Source of the DNA: Paragonimus westermani
Taxonomy: Eukaryota; Platyhelminthes; Trematoda; Plagiorchiida; Troglotrematidae
Assembly: GCA_008508345.1 (NCBI GenBank)
Contig: QNGE01001224.1
Span: forward strand, 57,444 to 121,443
Length of the DNA stretch: 64,000 bases
Direction of reading: 5' to 3'
The notes under the pieces are model-generated. The model saw only the letters and a program-made list of their open reading frames with translations, did not search any database and had not been told where the DNA came from. Position numbers and translations under genes: made by a program. This document shows, piece by piece, positions 60,431-64,000 of this stretch. Positions within the stretch are counted from its first letter, which is position 1; every line of letters starts with the position of its first letter.

Positions 60431-60633
60431 CTGGATTTCCTCTAAGATTTCGATCAATTTGATGGACAGCAACGTTCGAATTTATATTAATTCTGGTTAC
60501 AAAGCACAAGTTGTTGATAGCGTTACCCCGACCGGGCTTCAGTCTTTGTTTCACGCTCCTATAATGCAACACTGTTGAACACCGTTTCATCGACGACATA
60601 ATGCGTGCTACCAAATCATCAAGGCAGAACGCT
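60431..60633 (-). CDS. Candidate minus-strand exon, unknown protein
   Basis: Acceptor GGACAATTTATGCAG, donor AATCCAG|GTAGCC, 203 bp, entry phase 2 and exit phase 1. It encodes CLDDLVARIMSSMKRCSTVL and KPGRGNAINNLCFVTRININ. Exit phase 1 matches the phase-1 entry of the exon at 55035, so the two may be consecutive exons of one minus-strand gene. No domain recognised. Confidence 0.32.
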
Positions 60634-62689
60634 CTGCATAAATTGTCCGGATTTCAAACGCCTCACGGTGGCTCTCACACTAGTTCACAAATGATTGCAA
60701 GGATTTTCAATCAACATGATTAATTGCAAAGTGAGAGCTGCACTACAAAACAATGGATGCTTATTGGTTGATTTCATGTCCTTTTGACTTGCATGACGAT
60801 TTTTAACCACCTCAAAACTGTCGTCGTGACATTGAGCGGGATTAAGCTACAGGTTTCATTAGTATATAATTTGAAGTTTGGCTCAGTTAAAACATTCGTG
60901 CTCAGGAGATCCAATATTGTACTGTACGCTTTTTCACATTTCTTTTGTGAACTCACTGATTCAGAAGTTGATGGCACATGTAAGTAACCATAAATTTGTA
61001 ATTGTAACTGCTTGCACGTTTTAAGTCAACGTCGATACACTAGACACCTTTGACAGGCTAATAACTCTGCTATTTCAGACAACGTTACAACAGACGTGGT
61101 TGCAATAACAATCAGGTGAATAAACACGTGTGTTTCGTACATTCGTATACTAGTTTTGTACTGACCTAATGTATCGGATCTCATCTATTTGGTTTATTCA
61201 TACTATGAAGGCTTCTCAAATGCCAGTGATTGGCTTCAATGAATTAAGACTGTTCTGACTGCAAATGACCCGACTTCCTATCAGCCATTTACAACTGAGC
61301 CACCTTGAAGCATTTACTGAATACAGTCAATCAGTCTATTCCGTTAACTTCCTGTCTGTTAAGTCTACTTGGTATCAAGTGTTCTTTATAAACAATACTA
61401 CCGATATATTCTACCTGTGAAACTCAGCCCCCTGGTCATTATCACATGTCTGATAGTAGCAGGGGAACATTTTCCTTACAGTGTTGAATGCACCTGGGAA
61501 AATAGACTTCACTGCGATGGAGTACAGTCAGAACAGCAAACCTCTTTCCGTTAATAAAATTTAGTCCTCCACAGGCCTATTCAAATGTAATCCTTTCTTT
61601 CAACACAATAATCATTGATAAAATTGCATTAGTTTCATTTGCAATGTTGTACAAATGTGTTCAAGCGGGTGGAAATTGTTCTTTATGAAATGGAGCGAAG
61701 AGTATTCAGACAATGGTATAATCGGTTAAAGTAAGCTCTTCTAACGGGTTTTCAAACAACAATGGGGGAAACACCACATACAACCACATTTCCTTATTTC
61801 ATCTTAACATTTCTGACTAGGGTTTTACGTTCCATTGTGTTCCGCCCATCATTTATTTCAATGGCATGTGTTAGCTTTAGACATGCAGATCTGAACTCTG
61901 GTCGCAACTAATGTCGTCAGCTGGCGAGGGCAGAAAAGCCCCATATTCTGAGGCACTTCCAAGTGGGTTTGGAACAACTACTAACTCAGCCAAGACTAAC
62001 AACCCGTGAAGTACATGTGTTGATTTAAGCCTGCAACACAGTGACAAACATCGAAGATCACTAGAATCATAACAGGGTCAGAATAACGGAGACAGAAAGC
62101 AGCCAGACGGCCTAGTGTCCAGTGAGCACGCTGAATTGGACTACTATTGGCAACCAATTACTGACGCCACATCATGAGTATACTAATGAAACAAACCTAT
62201 CTCAGGCACCTTAGTAGAAACTAAATCGTGATACGCGGCAAAGCGTTAAGTAGTTACGGGGGACATGTTAGATATGAACAAGATTTGGTTATGAAGCCGT
62301 CGCTTTAATAAGGAAATCAATGTGGTCAAAAGATTATAGTGAAGAGAATGCGAACTTCCGGGACAAGGCGAACTCTTCAATCGTACTGAGCCCGCTAGAT
62401 TATATTTTGGACCAATGATGAGTAGTCAGGGATTCGGTTAAAGTCAAGTTGTAAACCTAACTGTTTGGTTGCAGCTTTTTATTCCGGTCGACAATCAGCC
62501 AGTCTCTTTCGAAAATATAGCAGGTTAGAGTGTTATTCTTGTTAGAGCTCGTCATTGGAGCAACTGCTTGTCCTGACCATGGCTACAACTTAGGTCACGC
62601 TTTCACGAGCAGTCGTGCTGATCACTGTGCTAACCATCTCGCGGAATAACCGTATTGTCATGTTTGCAGACCAAACCGCTTTCACCTGT
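60634..62689. other. Non-coding, nothing recognised
   Basis: Short ORFs only. The sequence after 61900 is somewhat less AT-rich and may be old repeat DNA. Confidence 0.4.
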
Positions 62690-62880
62690 GAGCAATGATC
62701 GGGTGGCCCGAACGTCTCGTGGTGGCACAATAGTCGACTTGGGTGCCTAGTGAAAGCGTGGTCGGATCTTGGCTGTGAAAAGAATGCGCACTATCAAAGA
62801 GTACTAATAGAAGCAAAGATCATGTCTGGAGCTCCCTTCTGTAGGAGAGTGACTGAAAATTCGAACTGATTGCAGGGCCC
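62690..62880 (+). repeat. Degraded SINE copy D
   Basis: The order TGGTGGCACAATAGTCGACT, TGCCTAGTGAAAGCGTGGTC, ATGCGCACTATCAAAGAGTA and GTGACTGAAAATTCGA follows the copies at 17.2, 36.0 and 48.7 kb, but identity is low and box B is not recognisable. Confidence 0.4.
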
Positions 62881-64000
62881 TGAAAAGGACCATATCTTTA
62901 GTTACTCCTCAGCACAGTTACAGTGCGACAGAACTAGGCAAATGAACTAGGGGAAAATCCATCAGTTGGGAGAAAACGTGTGTATTAGACCGGCAACGTG
63001 GTTTGAGAAACGGCAACGAGTACACCGAAATTAAACTTAATACATAACCTGTTGTTATCCCTGACTATATGAATTGCCTCAAAAAGTGCACCGGTTGTAC
63101 GACCGCCAACTGTTATGCCAGTAATGTCTTGAAACTTCTGACGGAAGGCTGATTAACTAATTAATCAATTAGTTGTCGTTCAGATGGAAGCGGAACATGC
63201 GCGAACCTTGTACTTCGCACAAGTTGACATGAGTCATATGTCAACGAAAGTTTCGAAAACTACTTTGAGGCCCAAATTTATTGCTAAGTATTGCATGATT
63301 TTGATGACAAATTGAGCAACGTCAGCTGACCGCAGCTTCCAGAATCGTGACGGGTGCTCTGTAGTAGTGCCCAACTGAGAGGGTAACTCCTTAGAACCAA
63401 GTATGAAACAGTAAATTCAGTCCTTTCTGTGATTTCAGTTTCACTGGTTCCATCACTCAGAGTTAGGATGACCGTTTTTAGGTCTCACTGTAGGCGATCG
63501 CAGTTGGTTGATGCCTACTGCGTAAATGTCTGCTAATGCCTGCTCGGAGGTCAGTGCTACTGAACCAAACAAGAGTATCTCATAAGAGAGTAGACAGGAG
63601 TTTACGTCCCGTAGTTGCAAAAATGTGCAATGTTAACGTGTCCTGTCAAAGACAGTTGTTTTCTTGATGTGGCCCAAAAAAGCTGCATCCAATAAGTATT
63701 CAGACTACTACCCTAGCGTATCCCCATAAGCTACTTTCTAGTGACAAAACTTGTTGCAAAGTCGTCTTTGTTTGTTGTGCCCTATTGTTGTCAGACAAGT
63801 CTACGTGACCATTACAGGCTGTATTCCTTGAGACGCGTCATTACTTACTCCACATATGGCTAATTTGTTTACAGAAACAGACCGTGATAGTAGAGAACAT
63901 GAAAGGTAATTAGGGCATTAGTGAGGTCACCTATTTAACCTGTGTTATCCATCATCCTTACCCTGCTCAGCTGGTGTGTAGCAGATATTATATAAACATA
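62881..64000. other. Non-coding, nothing recognised
   Basis: Contains a small perfect palindrome (AACTAATT and AATTAGTT at 63155-63174) and no supported gene. Confidence 0.45.

Noticed and set aside
63155..63174. Short palindrome AACTAATT/AATTAGTT as an operator or origin
   Set aside because: Eight-base AT-rich arms are expected by chance in 64 kb of AT-rich DNA and no neighbouring feature supports a role.
1..64000. CRISPR array, prokaryotic operon or phage
   Set aside because: No regularly spaced direct repeats, no tightly packed ORFs, and clear spliceosomal intron signals instead.

Overview
The window looks like nuclear DNA from a metazoan with long introns, most likely a flatworm of the trematode type. 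The evidence is an AT-rich sequence, small coding islands bounded by GT/AG splice sites and separated by introns of 3 to 16 kb, tRNA-derived SINEs, and decayed Penelope-like retroelements (PLEs) with a C-terminal GIY-YIG domain. The organism is an inference: no rRNA, tRNA or named housekeeping gene is present to fix it. There is no bacterial-style operon, CRISPR array or intact mobile element.

The best-supported gene runs on the minus strand. Four exons (46358-45789, 38308-37881, 35496-34622, 19050-17669) keep one reading phase across every junction, and two shorter exons (10756-10616 and 8282-8100) also fit that phase. Together they give about 1,190 codons of Ser/Thr/Asn/Gln-rich, probably disordered protein followed by a basic, helix-prone tail. 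I recognise no family. More minus-strand exon-like segments lie upstream (60.5, 54.9, 48.1 and 43.5 kb), in the large intron (30.5-28.1 and 21.9 kb) and downstream (16.8, 6.3 and 4.7 kb). Two carry recognisable motifs: half an RNA-recognition motif at 4643-4740 and a PHD-finger-like Cys/His cluster near 28.9 kb. Their phases do not all connect, so they may belong to other genes, to unfound intermediate exons, or be chance ORFs. A few plus-strand exon candidates are at 32.8 kb and 56.5-59.5 kb.

Repeats: two plus-strand PLE copies (window start to 387, and about 11930-13700, the latter covering reverse transcriptase and GIY-YIG in decayed form); a SINE family with pol III A/B boxes in four places (17.0, 35.8, 48.5 and 62.7 kb); a repeat with hammerhead-ribozyme-like core boxes at 25.5 kb that recurs as a near-perfect palindrome at 19.6-19.8 kb; and a recent inverted duplication of a 241-bp segment at 42.8 and 44.3 kb. 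Most remaining DNA is intron or intergenic sequence in which I see nothing definite.
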